NCBI GenBank assembly: GCA_030867875.1
Contig: JAOWCC010000024.1
Span: 248,001 to 312,000 of the forward strand
Length of the DNA: 64,000 nt
Reading direction: 5' to 3'
Source: Actinernus sp. WN-2022
Lineage: Eukaryota > Cnidaria > Anthozoa > Actiniaria > Actinernidae
A program made the position numbers and the translations under genes. This document shows, one piece after another, positions 11,392 to 21,186 of this stretch; positions within the stretch are counted from its first letter, which is position 1; every line of letters begins with the position of its first letter. The notes beneath the pieces are model-generated. The model saw only the letters and a program-made list of their open reading frames with translations. It searched no databases and had not been told where the DNA came from.

Positions 11392-12291
11392 GATTTTGTC
11401 CTTTTAATGGGAATTTTGTATGGACCAACAAAATGCACTATGAATGTACACATATTACAACACTTTGCTTATTATGTTTCACGTAGAGGACCTTTATGGG
11501 CCTACAGCTGTTTCGCGTTTGAAAGTATGAATGCCTTTATCAAACCACTTGTGCACGGAACACATCACGCAATGGAACAAATCGGATGTGCGGTTGGTCT
11601 TTGTTTTGGATTAACAGATTTCACTCAAAGAGTGCTGCAAAGGAGTGACGTCCATAAAGACTGTAAAGTTCTTTTACGAAGTTTAACAAACTGTTCTAAA
11701 CGATCCTATAACACAAGTGTCAAGGTAAATGGGGGATACTTGTGTGGCAAAGAAGCAAGCCCGAATATTGACAATAACACATTAACTTTAATAAGGGCCT
11801 TTGTGATGACAAACAAATTACCTGTAGACTATGAACTTGAAGCTTATCGCAGATACGACAATGACAACGGTCAGAAATTTTATTCAATGAGGGTGAAAAC
11901 ACGAAAGACTAACTCAACTGTTATTGAGTACAGGGACAACAATAGTGTGGGTTATGCAAAAGTTCAGCTATTTATACGGCTTAACGATAGAGGAATCTGT
12001 ATTTGCCACACACTAGATGATTCTTCAGAGCGGTTAAGATTTAACGCGGGAGACTGTGACGAAAGTTTACAATCTTTAGCAATCAATGATCAAGACAGAA
12101 ATAGAGTGCACAACATTTTGCGCAAATATCACGGTGAAAATATTGTGAAGCATCATGTCCATGTAAAGCCAAGAATTGGGAGGTTATGTGTAATTAGTGT
12201 TGAGCAAATTAGGCGCAAATGTGTATTTATTGACATTCAGTCTGATTTTTGGATTATTTCTCGTTTTCCTAATGTTGTCGAACATAACTAA
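11380..12291 (+). pseudogene. TNP2-like (CACTA/EnSpm) transposase, C-terminal part
   Basis: The ATG at 11407 opens 294 codons, but homology-like sequence (DFVLL) already begins at about 11393 and the frame is open from 11380, so the ATG is not the true start. The segment MNVHILQHF...RGPLWAYSCFAFESMN...HGTHHAMEQI matches the conserved NvHlLlHL...GPLW..S.F.FE..N pattern after the catalytic core of TNP2-type transposases. The remaining roughly 200 aa is less conserved. The catalytic DDE core is missing, so the protein cannot be a working transposase. No internal stops. Confidence 0.7.
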
Positions 12292-12569
12292 AAGTACTCA
12301 GCATGTTTGCAATAATTATCATGTTTTAAGATAAACGGCGATAAACGGACCAGACTGTATTACTTTTTAGACAGTTTATTTCTTTGCAAAGTTGATTTAC
12401 AGCGGGTGTATTAGGCTATTGTCAGTATTAATTGTATAGTTCTGCAGTGTATGCAATGTACATGTATGTAAAAGTCAGTAACATTCGATTCTGTGAAATA
12501 TTTAATTAGCAACTAATCAACTACGGTTTGTATAACAAAACCAGTTGTCAGTCTTGTACTGACATTAGC

Positions 12570-12742
12570 GTGATCACATGTTGACATTAGCGTGATCACA
12601 TGTTGACACTTAGCGTGATCACAGTTAGGTCGTGATCACAGGCGTGATCACTTCTATCACAGGCAACCAGGAGCGTGATCACTGGAAAAGGAGTGATCAC
12701 GGGCGTGATCACGGGCGTGATTTGTGATCACTGTGTGATCAC
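12570..12742. promoter_or_regulatory. Right subterminal GTGATCAC palindrome array
   Basis: Ten exact copies (12570, 12592, 12615, 12632, 12644, 12675, 12693, 12705, 12724, 12735), with wider and less regular spacing on the inner side. A GACATTAGC-containing spacer recurs with the first copies. It mirrors the left array at the opposite end of the element. Confidence 0.85.
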
Positions 12743-12857
12743 GATTTTTTTTTACTGGGGATGTTACTGTTTCTCATAACTTTTCTTTTCAAAACAAAAC
12801 TATCAACATATGAATTAAAGAATCAAATGGATATAACTGTTAACTTCATATTGATAA

Positions 12858-13134
12858 GGGACCGTTCATAATTTATCTAATGGAGGGGAGGTGGGGGTCT
12901 GTGGATCTGGATTTACACTTTTCCTCTATTTTTATTTGATAACTCCCCTAAAATGTTCAGTATTTTTTCCTGACTCCCCCCCCCCCCCCCCCCCCATGAA
13001 AAAAGCAGTGGCCCCCTTTAAAGTAGTCAATATTTCATGAAAGTTTTGCAAGGCCCCCCCAAAAGCAACGAGGAAAAAATGATGACCCCCTTAAAATCCT
13101 CACACCCCCCAGTAGATAAATTATGAACGGTCCC
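12858..13134. mobile_element. PIF/Harbinger-like MITE, 277 bp
   Basis: Ends GGGACCGTTCATAATTTATC and GATAAATTATGAACGGTCCC are perfect inverted repeats, directly flanked by TAA (12855-12857, 13135-13137). A 3-bp TWA duplication is the PIF/Harbinger hallmark. The interior is rich in C and G runs, including about 18 Cs near 12977-12994. It sits between the CACTA-like element and the transposase gene of the ISL2EU-like host element. Confidence 0.85.
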
Positions 13135-13199
13135 TAATAACTATAGTATTTCAGTTCAGTATTAAAAAAATGTTCTCAAATTAAACATATCTGTGAATC

Positions 13200-14825
13200 T
13201 TACTCAAATTGCATACTTTCGCAGCCCTCTTTAATTAATGGAAACTGAAGATTAACAAGTGATGCACACATCTGAAAAATTTTGTCTGCATAGCATCTTA
13301 AATAAGGAGGAATAAAACCTAAAATCTTGAAATCTTTGAGTCGAGCATTAGCTCGCTCCACATGAATGCGGCACCTTGCAATTGACTTGGTAGCCTTAAC
13401 CTCACTTTCTGTAAATTTACCATGCTCTAAGAAAGGTGGTATGTTAACAGAAACACCATTTGGTACAATATCTTGAATTAAAAAACCCTTGTCTGCAAGG
13501 ATCAAATCACCAGTAACCATATGATTTAACAATCCTGACTGCTTAGTTATTTCTTTGTCTGATACTGAACCAGGATAAAGCTTACTTATGAAAGTTATTA
13601 CTCCATTAGGTGCTACACCAACTAAAATCTTAAATGAATTCATACCTCTGTAACTTGAATAAGTGGCATTTTGCTGACACATCAACCCAGGTGTAGCAAC
13701 CTCTTAGTCAGTGCAGTCAATGACAATTTTACAACTAGTGTACTGGGAAAAGGAAGAAGGTGAACATAACTTATTTTTTCCCCTGGAAGGAATAGAAGTC
13801 ATAATGTCTTTAAAAAAAAAGATCATGAAGCACATGAATAAAAGTTAAGACAATATTTGAGATAGTACCAACACTACATGAATATAGCTGGGCAAGACCT
13901 AATTTTGTCTTAATTTCATAAGGGTTATAAAAATTTGATTCTGAAATGATATAGAATCTACCCTCCAGCCTGAATAATAAGTAATAGAATCCTTAAAACT
14001 AGCTGTATAATTAACAACAATGTTAAATACCTCTGCAGTAGGCAGACCAGTCTCCATTCTAATAACATCTACATTTAATGTTGAAACTGAGTAATGGGCT
14101 CTTTTATAGTAACATTCCTCCTGACATTTGGTAAGCTCACTCTTTGCCACATCTAGCTCAGCTTCAAGGATTACTTGTGCAGTCGGCACATTCTCTTTCA
14201 TTTCGACGTTAGAAGCATTCTCAGCTGCATATTCCTCCACAATGTCTTGCACGGTCTGCTCTTTAAAGATTTTCTTCTTCTTCTTTTTAGGTGGACCTCC
14301 TTCATCTGGAAAAAGCTTATCAGCATTCCTTTTAAAAATCTCTGGACCTGCAGATTTTTTTCCATCTCTGAAATGGCAGCTGCATACTCTAGAGTGTTCA
14401 CTTGGATCTCTGTCCTGTCTCCTAATTTTAAATAACACAACAGTCAACAGAGAAACGTACCGAGTTTGTGTAATCACAGAAATTCACACAAGACACACAA
14501 TCGAATGTGATATGGTCTTATTACTGAATAATCGCTTTTGTCTTAAATTATGTGTTTGGAAATAAAAGAATAAAGTAATAAGAAAGAATAAGCTACCATT
14601 TTTCAAAGGAAAACAATGATCGAAATACGTCCTCCGTCACTGAGTTGGCGATGCGCTGAACAATTACACTACTGACTGAGTGAAATATCGTACTTTGTCT
14701 TACCTTATTAACTTCTCCCAACGTTTATATTCCTCCACCTTCTTGGTTTTATTTGGGAAACCAAAAAATCTGCAATTGTGCGACTCTGAATGATGATTAC
14801 AGTCGGGGACGAAGCACTGAACCAT
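13200..14825 (-). pseudogene. THAP + DDE transposase of the ISL2EU-like element, broken
   Basis: Exon 1 is 14825-14704 (ATG to GTAAG donor) and exon 2 begins at 14421 after a TTAG acceptor; the joint restores an Arg codon. Together they form a THAP zinc finger: C4 and C9 (CFVPDC), FPNK, W36, then SRVCSCHF in exon 2. A lysine-rich linker and coiled coil follow, then a helix-turn-helix (ITLMKLRQN), then a DDE_Tnp_4-type core with D in VIDCTD (~13712), D in LILADKGF and E in HVERANARLKDF. The core is broken by a frameshift near 13905, another in the T-run near 13812, and a TAA at 13706-13704. The last 161 codons (13200-13685) are open. The protein would have bound the ends and cut DNA; this copy cannot. 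Confidence 0.85.
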
Positions 14826-14944
14826 CGTTAACCTTTCGCCTTCACGGTGATGGCCAAACTTGTCTTTGCGTGCATTTAGCGATCGATTACGCCAATCAAA
14901 AGACGAATAAACTTGATCTCTGGTTTAGGTTAATGCTGTTGTTT

Positions 14945-15107
14945 CCTTATTCGATAAGTTGATAAAACAACGACCTCAAAACAGAGAGTTCTTTCACGAA
15001 ATAAAACCAAAACAAAGCCGAGGATTATGGTGTGACGCTTCAATGTGTTTTGTTTAGAACAGAAAATTTGGTTGCCATGACGTCGTGACGTCAGACTTTA
15101 GTACTCT
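14945..15107. repeat. Right terminal inverted repeat of the ISL2EU-like element
   Basis: Reverse complement of the left end with scattered differences. It contains a TGACGTCA-type palindrome near 15086-15092 (GTGACGTCAG), whose left-end counterpart has decayed. The promoter of the transposase gene should lie here, since its ATG is at 14825. Confidence 0.75.
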
Positions 15108-15279
15108 ATGAAACAGGTCTCTAATTCAAAACAAAAAGAACTTAATAAACCTTGGCTTACAGCTGGCATACTTAAATCAATAAAAAGGAAGCAAAAAATG
15201 TATCGCACACATTTTAATAGCAAAGACCCACAGAAAACTGGGGAATATTAATAAGCAATATGCAAATATACTTACGCAT

Positions 15280-16442
15280 TTGAAAGATAAAAGCAAAAAA
15301 GACTACTATTCCAACCAATTTTTTAAACATAAAGATAATCTTAAACATACTTGGAAACTAATTGGTACTCTTATTAAACGTAAAACAAAAGGACAGTCCT
15401 TATCCATTAGAATTGTTCATAATAATAAAACTGTGACCCAACAAGCTGATATTGCAGAACATTTCAACCATTACTTTGTTAATATTGGTCCAACTTTAGC
15501 AAGCAAGATTAGAAATAATGATTCTGTAAATCCCACACAATATATAAACAATTCTCCATCCTCTAGTTTTACTCTATCGCCTGTGTCTGAAGCCGAGGTT
15601 TTAACGCAATTTGCTACACTAAATGAAAATAAAGCATATATAAATATCCCAAATACATTTATTAAACTGGCAAGTGAACCATTATCTGTTCCTTTTACAA
15701 AAATCTTCAATGAATCAATTCTGACAGGGACAGTACCGGATATCTTTAAAATCTCGAGAATAACCCCTATATTTAAAAGTGGCTGTGCAACAGAGTTAGG
15801 TAATTATAGACCTATAGCAATTATTTCATCATTCAGTAAAGTTCTGGAAAAACTGGTATATAACCAACTGATGTTCTTCCTTGAAAAATATAATATACTA
15901 TTTAACTATCAGTTTGGCTTTAGGAAAGGCTACTCTACAGAATACGCAATACTTGAAACTATAGAAAACCTGAAGATGGCTATAGATGAAAACAAAATAA
16001 CTTGTGGTATATTCTTAGATTTTTCAAAGGCATTTGATACAATTAACCACGATATTTTATTGGCAAAAATGTATAAATATGGCATTCGTGGCCTACGGTA
16101 CCACATAATTGGTTCTCAAGCTATCTAACAGATCGTATTAAACAATATGTTAAAATTGATAATACAGAATCTAGTCTAAGAAACATAACCTGCGGCATTC
16201 TACAGCGATCAACATTAGGCCCTTTACTTTTTTTATTGTACATAAATGATCTTCCAAACTCCTCTCAAAAACTCCTTTTCAGAATATTTGCCGATGATAC
16301 AAATATTTTCTATTCTTCAAATAACTCTGAAGAACTAGAAAGAGTTATTAATGATGAGCTTGCTAATGTTTTAAAATATTGTGCAGCAAACAAATTATCG
16401 ATTAATTTAAAAAAAAAATCATATGCTGATAACCTCCCCTAA
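15280..16442 (+). pseudogene. LINE reverse transcriptase domain (copy A)
   Basis: This continues the ORF2 protein after the transposon. The 282-codon frame 15280-16128 holds an RT fingers/palm region including NYRPIAIISSFSKVLEK, FGFRKGYSTEYAI and CGIFLDFSKAFDTINHDIL (motif A, catalytic Asp). A frameshift near 16100, present in both copies, moves the reading to 16236-16442, which has LYINDLPNSSQ and IFADDTNIFYSS (motif C, catalytic Asp pair). Another shift near 16420 leads into the C-terminal part. Residues of the polymerase site are present but spread over frames, so no enzyme is made. The motif style fits the CR1/L2 branch. Confidence 0.9.
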
Positions 16443-17112
16443 GAAGAACCCTAATATAAGAATAACTGCTTGCAATATTGAGCAAAAAACATATATTAAA
16501 TATCTTGGGGTTTTTTTTGACGAACACTTACGATGGGATACTCAAATTACACATGTTAATAATAAAATTGCCAAAAATATTGAAATTATTTGTAAGCTAA
16601 GATACTATGTTTATATTACTATTCTAAAGCAACTTTATTATACTGTTATCTATTCGTATTTGAGTTATGGCCTAATGACCTGGGGTACTGCTGTTAAGAC
16701 TAGATTAAATAAAATTAAAACAAAGCAAAATAAATGCATTCGCTGCATCTTCTTTGCTAGCAAATTTGAAAATGCCACCCCATACTATAGAATTTTGCAA
16801 ATTCTAAAACTTGACAATGCCTTTAATCTGAAAATCTCCACTCTTGTTCACAAAATTAAATATGTTAAAACAGGTGTACCATCTGCTTTTTTCGACTTAG
16901 TCCCCTCTGCAACTGATATTCATAATTATAATACTAGATATGCTACCAACCAAAACTTATACAGACCAGCTTCCAGAACTAATTATGGTCTATCAAGATT
17001 TAAATCTCTTGCATCACGATTATGGGAAAAAATAACATTAGAAATAAAATCCCTCCGACACAATAGTTTTAAAAAACAATACAAATTATTTTTACTTGAA
17101 AACCAGGCCTAA
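16423..17112 (+). pseudogene. LINE ORF2 C-terminal domain (copy A)
   Basis: Open frame with no catalytic motif but with the segments typical of the end of CR1/L2 ORF2: IKYLGVFFDEHLRW, IYSYLSYGLMTWG, KTKQNKCIRCIFFA, then RYATNQNLYRP...RFKSLASRLWEKI. The stop is followed by an AT-rich UTR. The copy B equivalent is 25030-25648 with a 15-bp-scale deletion and a frameshift before its end. Confidence 0.85.
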
Positions 17113-17525
17113 ATTATTGTATAAAATTGTAAATATAGAATAATAACTAAGATCGAATTAATATATTTGTACCATCTTTATTCTTTGCATATATATATCT
17201 TGTCAACGTTTCCATATAACTATGTATCAATATTGTAAATAAATTCTTCTTCCTATTAATATTAATTCCAGCCGCTTACTACTCAAGCAAACTTGTACAA
17301 TAGATATTTATGTATTTCCTGTGCTCCAAATATCCTCATTTATTTTTTTTGTGATAGGGGTCAACTAGAAAGCCTATGGCTCCTTTGACCTCTATGCTCA
17401 TTCTTGAAATTCATAAATATTTTATTATTATCGTATATCTCTCTTTTTTTTTCTACAATTATTTTCTTGTGTAATTATCTTTAAAAAAATAGTGCAAAAT
17501 AAAATGAACTTGAACTTGAACTTAC

Positions 17526-17770
17526 TAACGTTTGATATATACAAACTTGAACTGCATATATAATTCAGCTGATCTTCGGCATCTAAAAGTTGCTGCATTC
17601 AAATATGGAATTGAATTTTGTATTGAGCATGATGTTTGGACTACTATTAGATGCCCCATAATGGCAAGCTCATGGTTTGACAGAGAGTTGGTAGAAAAGT
17701 TTGTTCAGTGTTCTTCGAATGACCAATCTACAGTGAGGTATGTGCTATATTGCTACTCTATCATACCATA
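17526..17770 (+). other. Non-LINE flank with an exon-like open stretch
   Basis: Duplicated as 26046-26244. A frame from about 17568 to 17738 reads DLRHLKVAAFKYGIEFCIEH...SSWFDRELVEKFVQ and ends at AG|GTATGTG, a possible donor. I do not recognise the peptide. Fragments of the same DNA (CCAAATATGGAATTGATTTT) recur at 6190, 18130, 21430 and 26604, so it may simply be repeat sequence. Confidence 0.3.
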
Positions 17771-18044
17771 GTTAATAGAGTGGAATGGTTAGGAAACCCG
17801 GCAAACTTCAAAAGGGCTAACAAAGGCGCTGCGATTTATGTTGGAAGGGGGTAAGACAAAAGATTGTGCACGGACATAGTTCATTAGCGTTCCCTGAACG
17901 ACATGTTTCTTTGGCTGATTGATTAACATGTTGGAATTTCTATTGTGTTTTGTGCACGGTAGTGGTTGAAAAAAGCTAACAAACTAAACAAAGACATATG
18001 ACAAAGAAGGTCCCTGAGTTTCATAACCATTCCACTCTATTAAC
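17771..18044. mobile_element. TA-flanked MITE, family T1, copy 1
   Basis: Ends GTTAATAGAGTGGAATGGTT and AACCATTCCACTCTATTAAC are inverted repeats flanked by TA. The 274-bp element has no coding capacity. TA duplication suggests Tc1/mariner mobilisation. Other copies: 26245-26518, 31522-31954 and 32569-33009. Confidence 0.85.
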
Positions 18045-18439
18045 TATATATGGTCATACCATTAGCTTGTCATGCATGGTCGGAACAGTTGTTCAGTGTT
18101 ATGTTCTTCATCTCTGACTATAGTGCTTCCAAATATGGAATTGATTTTTAGATTGATGATGGATTACCTTTAGATCAACTGCACATATATCGAAACACAT
18201 TAAATGTTCATAGATATCGCAGACTTTACGCTGACTTCAAGCAGATCATTGTTATTTTCAGTAGCAGTCTAGTTGATCTTGAAACGTGCACGCACAAACG
18301 AAGAGAACAGTATTGCACGTCGTAGCTCACTGAATGCTTTGTTCGGCAACTTTTTCCGCCAAAACTTTTGAAAGAATTTGATCGAAAATTGTAGGCAAAT
18401 ATTTAATAATCAGAGATTGATGCCTTGATATACGTTATT
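18045..18439. other. Gene-free part of the duplicated flank
   Basis: No exon supported. Part of the duplicated flank present also near 26519-26920. Confidence 0.4.
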
Positions 18440-20010
18440 TTTTGTATTTAGGTGTTGTTAACTGAATTTGAAGGTAATTTTTCAGAAAATCGAAGAAACT
18501 GCGCCTGAACTACCGAATATTATATTTTCAATTAATATAAGATGATCAGTTTGAAGGTGACGTGTACTTAAAGATGAAGAACAACAAACTATTGTACCAT
18601 GCATGACGAGCTCTGGGGAAATCAACGTCTCGCCCTCTTAAATGTTGGCACTGATTTATTATGTCACCTTTATCGTTTATATGAAACGCTTAAGATCAGC
18701 CGGATGTATAATAATGAATTATATGTTGACCGTTACAGGACGTGTTTCAATGATTAAAATACTATTTGTGCCGCACATTAGACATTCAATATAAGTTAAT
18801 TTGAGGAGCGACGTGTACTTAGAGATGAAGAACAACAAACCTAGGTAGCATGCATGACGAGCTCTCTGGGGCAAACAATTATATCACCTCCTTAAATGTT
18901 GGCATTTATTATGTTATCTTTATCGTGAGCTTAAAGGAAAACATTTAAGATTCTGAAATTGATGGATATAAGTTGATTTTGTATTAAATTGTTGAACTGA
19001 ATTCTGAAGTTCTCAGAAATTCGAAGAAATTGCCCTTAATTAACCGCCGAACATTAGATATTCAAAAATATAACTTAATTTGAGGGGCGACGTATACTTA
19101 GAGATGAAGAACAACAAACTGTTGTACCATGCATGACGAGATCTCTGTGGTAAGCAACGTCTCACCCTCTTAAATGTTGGCACTGATTTATCGTATATAT
19201 GAAATGCTTAAAGGGATACCCGAGTGAAAAACACATTGGGGCTCAAAAGAATCTTCAACATGTTCTTTGTTCAGAAAATGTATTAAAATTTGATCAAACG
19301 TTTTTAGTATTAAGAACGAGCACCTCAAAGTTGGTCCCGCGAAGACATGGGCGCCGCCATCTTTGTTTGCATTTACGGAAGTGACGTCACTTCGTCCCAC
19401 CAGCGTATCGCGGCTACTTGTCTTTGTATGATTTTCACACGCTCGGAATTAAAGTGGATATATTTTCGTCGACATTGCAGAGGAATTCTTACAGAAACCG
19501 GAATTATGATGAAGACGACATTATGAGAAAAGTTCAGAAGACTGGGAGGAGGAAGAAAAGCATTGGGAAGGCGAGAAATTATCAGACGAACAACAAGGTC
19601 TCGTAACTGCCATTTAATAACAGCAAAACAACATGGCTTAAAAGACTCGAGTGACTTCTGAATAAGTATAAGAACTACAATGTATGTGAGGTACAGTTAA
19701 GGCGTTTATCATCCTAAAAACACCTAATAAATGAGAGTGAGAACGCTGGTGGGACGAAGTGACGTCACTTCCGTAAATGCAAACAAAGATGGCGGCGCCC
19801 ATGTCTTCGTGGGGCCAACTTTGAGGTGCTCGTTCTTGATACTAAAAACCTTTGATCAAATTTTAATACATTTTCTGAACAAAGAACATGTTGAAGATTA
19901 TTTTGAGCCCCAATGTGTTTTTCACTCGGGTATCCCTTTAAGATCAGCCGGATGTATAATAATGAATTATATGTTGACTGTTACAGGACCGGTGTAACTT
20001 TCAATGATTA
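18440..20010 (+). repeat. Three imperfect tandem units of about 270-300 bp
   Basis: Each unit has, in order, a GAAGAAA(C/T)TGC block, an ACATTAGA(C/T)ATTCAA block, GA(C/T)GTGTACTTA(A/G)AGATGAAG, CATGCATGACGAG, and CTTAAATGTTGGCA. Starts are near 18470, 18765 and 19042. The third unit is split by the TTAA element at 19212-19937. The first two also lie in copy B (26960-27523). A lone inverted unit is at 938-1108. Confidence 0.8.
19212..19937. mobile_element. Kolobok-like element with ~195-bp inverted repeats, TTAA duplication
   Basis: It begins AGGGATACCCGAGTGAAAAA and ends with the inverse, directly flanked by TTAA (19208-19211, 19938-19941). The empty site survives in a neighbouring repeat unit (18692-18695, GCTTAAGATCAGCC), confirming the TTAA duplication. 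The inverted repeats are about 195 bp and nearly identical; the roughly 340-bp centre has no recognisable gene. It is non-autonomous. The frames predicted in the arms are mirror translations of the inverted repeat. Confidence 0.85.
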
Positions 20011-21049
20011 AAATATACCGATTTGTCAGAGAGAAAGGAGAAAGCTTAAACTCAGGAAACTGAGAAGGTTTATAGCATAGAATCCCATAGCACGACTCAA
20101 AATCGCGCGCTGATTGGCTAGCGAAGCGTTTAATATTTTGTGGAATTCAACGGTTTGAAAAGCTGTATTCAACGATGTACAGGAAGCCCGCGCGTAAATA
20201 TTTTGTTTATTTTTATTATCGCGAACAGAGACACAAATCATGTTAAAATTACAAACCAGGATATTCATAAAGTTAACAGTAGTCAAAGAACGTGAAAATT
20301 ATATATCTTTTATTTCGTTTTTCACGAGAAATGATATGTTTTGGCCCTCGACTGAACAAGAGTGACTCTAGTAGCTAATCCGAGGAATCCAAAACCAACT
20401 GTAGCAATAAGCTGGACAGGGGCTTCGTGGATTTGCTGATTTAATTCATGTAATATTCACACAGAGAAGCTAAATGACTGAAAACAGGACGAAAAGCACG
20501 GCTACAGAACGGTACTAAAATCGTGGTACAAGGAAAATTTTGGAAACGAGTGGACTGAACACAAGTATTAAACATTCAACAGTTTAAAAACAGGCTTATT
20601 TATTGTGAGACAGAAATTGAGCTTATAAAGTAAGGAACACTGGCTTAATACTTACAAGTTTATGCGTATACTTGTGCAGCAGCTCTTCGGTTTGTCAGTA
20701 ACCTGGTTTCAACAGGCCGCCGGTTTTCTAAATCTTTCACATTCACAATTTTGTCTCCAGTTAATGCACTTTCGCTTTCTTGGTAAAGATTAGATCGAAA
20801 TTAAGTGTACCTAAATAAAATACAGGTGTTTTCGTGCATAAAAATCCAGTTTTGATGTCGGAAAACTAAATTTTGTGAGCAACGACTGCACTTTTAGTTG
20901 AACATCGTGTGAGTTTCAGTCTAATTTTAGCTTGATTCCTATTCGCTCGTTAGTTTACCGCGCAATGGGTTCCTGAAGCGTGGCGGGAATTTCAGCAACT
21001 ATTCTTTATTTATTTTCGTAAATCACTAGATGCAATGGGATTCAAAGAA
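20011..21049. other. Gene-free interval between the two duplication copies
   Basis: Single-copy looking sequence; no exon, repeat unit or RNA gene that I can support. Confidence 0.4.
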
Positions 21050-21093
21050 AATTCATTGCCCGACTCGGGAATTCCACGTTAAATTTCACTTGA

Positions 21094-21156
<63 letters not shown>

Positions 21157-21186
21157 ACATGGAATTACCTCGTCAGGCAATGAATT
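21050..21186. mobile_element. Foldback MITE, 137 bp
   Basis: Long imperfect palindrome: the left arm AATTCATTGCCCGACTCGGG pairs with the right arm ending CAGGCAATGAATT. The inner arms around GAAAAACCGATATCGCAC pair with GTGCGATATCGGTTTTTC. The loop is short, near 21114. Confidence 0.8.

Larger units (their letters stand above)
10509..12760. mobile_element. CACTA/EnSpm-like element nested in the ISL2EU-like element
   Basis: Inverted ends CCCCAGTAAAAA (10509-10520) and TTTTTTACTGGGG (to 12760) are flanked by AT (10507-10508, 12761-12762). Just inside each end is a dense array of the 8-bp palindrome GTGATCAC. The interior holds the 3' end of a TNP2-like transposase gene (+) and the 3' end of a BEN-like gene (-), each pointing towards its nearest end and abutting at about 11391-11393. 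This is what an internal deletion between two divergent genes would leave, so the copy is non-autonomous. Short subterminal repeats and the TNP2-type protein point to CACTA/EnSpm, but the ends do not read CACTA and the 2-bp duplication is shorter than the usual 3 bp. Confidence 0.75.
8489..15107. mobile_element. ISL2EU-like DNA transposon with YqaJ exonuclease gene
   Basis: The element starts AGAGTACTAAAG and ends CTTTAGTACTCT, flanked by AT on both sides (8487-8488, 15108-15109). The uninterrupted site in copy B (23716-23719 region, CCCCAATGAAACAG) has a single AT, which proves the insertion and the 2-bp target duplication. Terminal inverted repeats are imperfect and about 160 bp. It carries two genes facing each other: SWIM+YqaJ on the plus strand and THAP+DDE transposase on the minus strand. 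The AT duplication, THAP/DDE_Tnp_4-type transposase and YqaJ partner together match what I recall of the ISL2EU superfamily. Two other elements are nested inside (10509-12760 and 12858-13134); without them it is about 4.1 kb. Confidence 0.85.
7122..17525 (+). mobile_element. CR1/L2-like LINE (copy A), dead and split by a DNA transposon
   Basis: Order on the plus strand: tail of ORF1 (7122-7353), AP endonuclease (7409-8488), [transposon 8489-15107], RT and C-terminal domain (15110-17112), 3' UTR, then a short repeated tail of GAACTT units at 17506-17522. The simple-repeat tail is typical of L2/CR1-type LINEs. Stops and frameshifts shared with copy B show the LINE was already dead before the duplication. 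The 5' end is not defined. Confidence 0.85.
6164..19042 (+). repeat. Segmental duplication copy A (interrupted)
   Basis: From 6164 (TATAATGATTTACCTAATGC) to about 19042 this segment matches 21410-27523 in the same orientation and at very high identity, except for the 6.6-kb transposon at 8489-15107 that only copy A carries. The match includes sequence on both sides of the LINE, so the unit was duplicated as genomic DNA, not by two LINE insertions. Copy A lacks 11 bp in the endonuclease region that copy B keeps; copy B lacks about 80 bp before the RT domain that copy A keeps. Confidence 0.9.

Noticed and set aside
19731..19997. 88-codon frame shared by both arms of the 19.2-kb element
   Set aside because: It is the mirror of the minus-strand frame 19188-19400 because the arms are inverted repeats; no independent evidence of coding.
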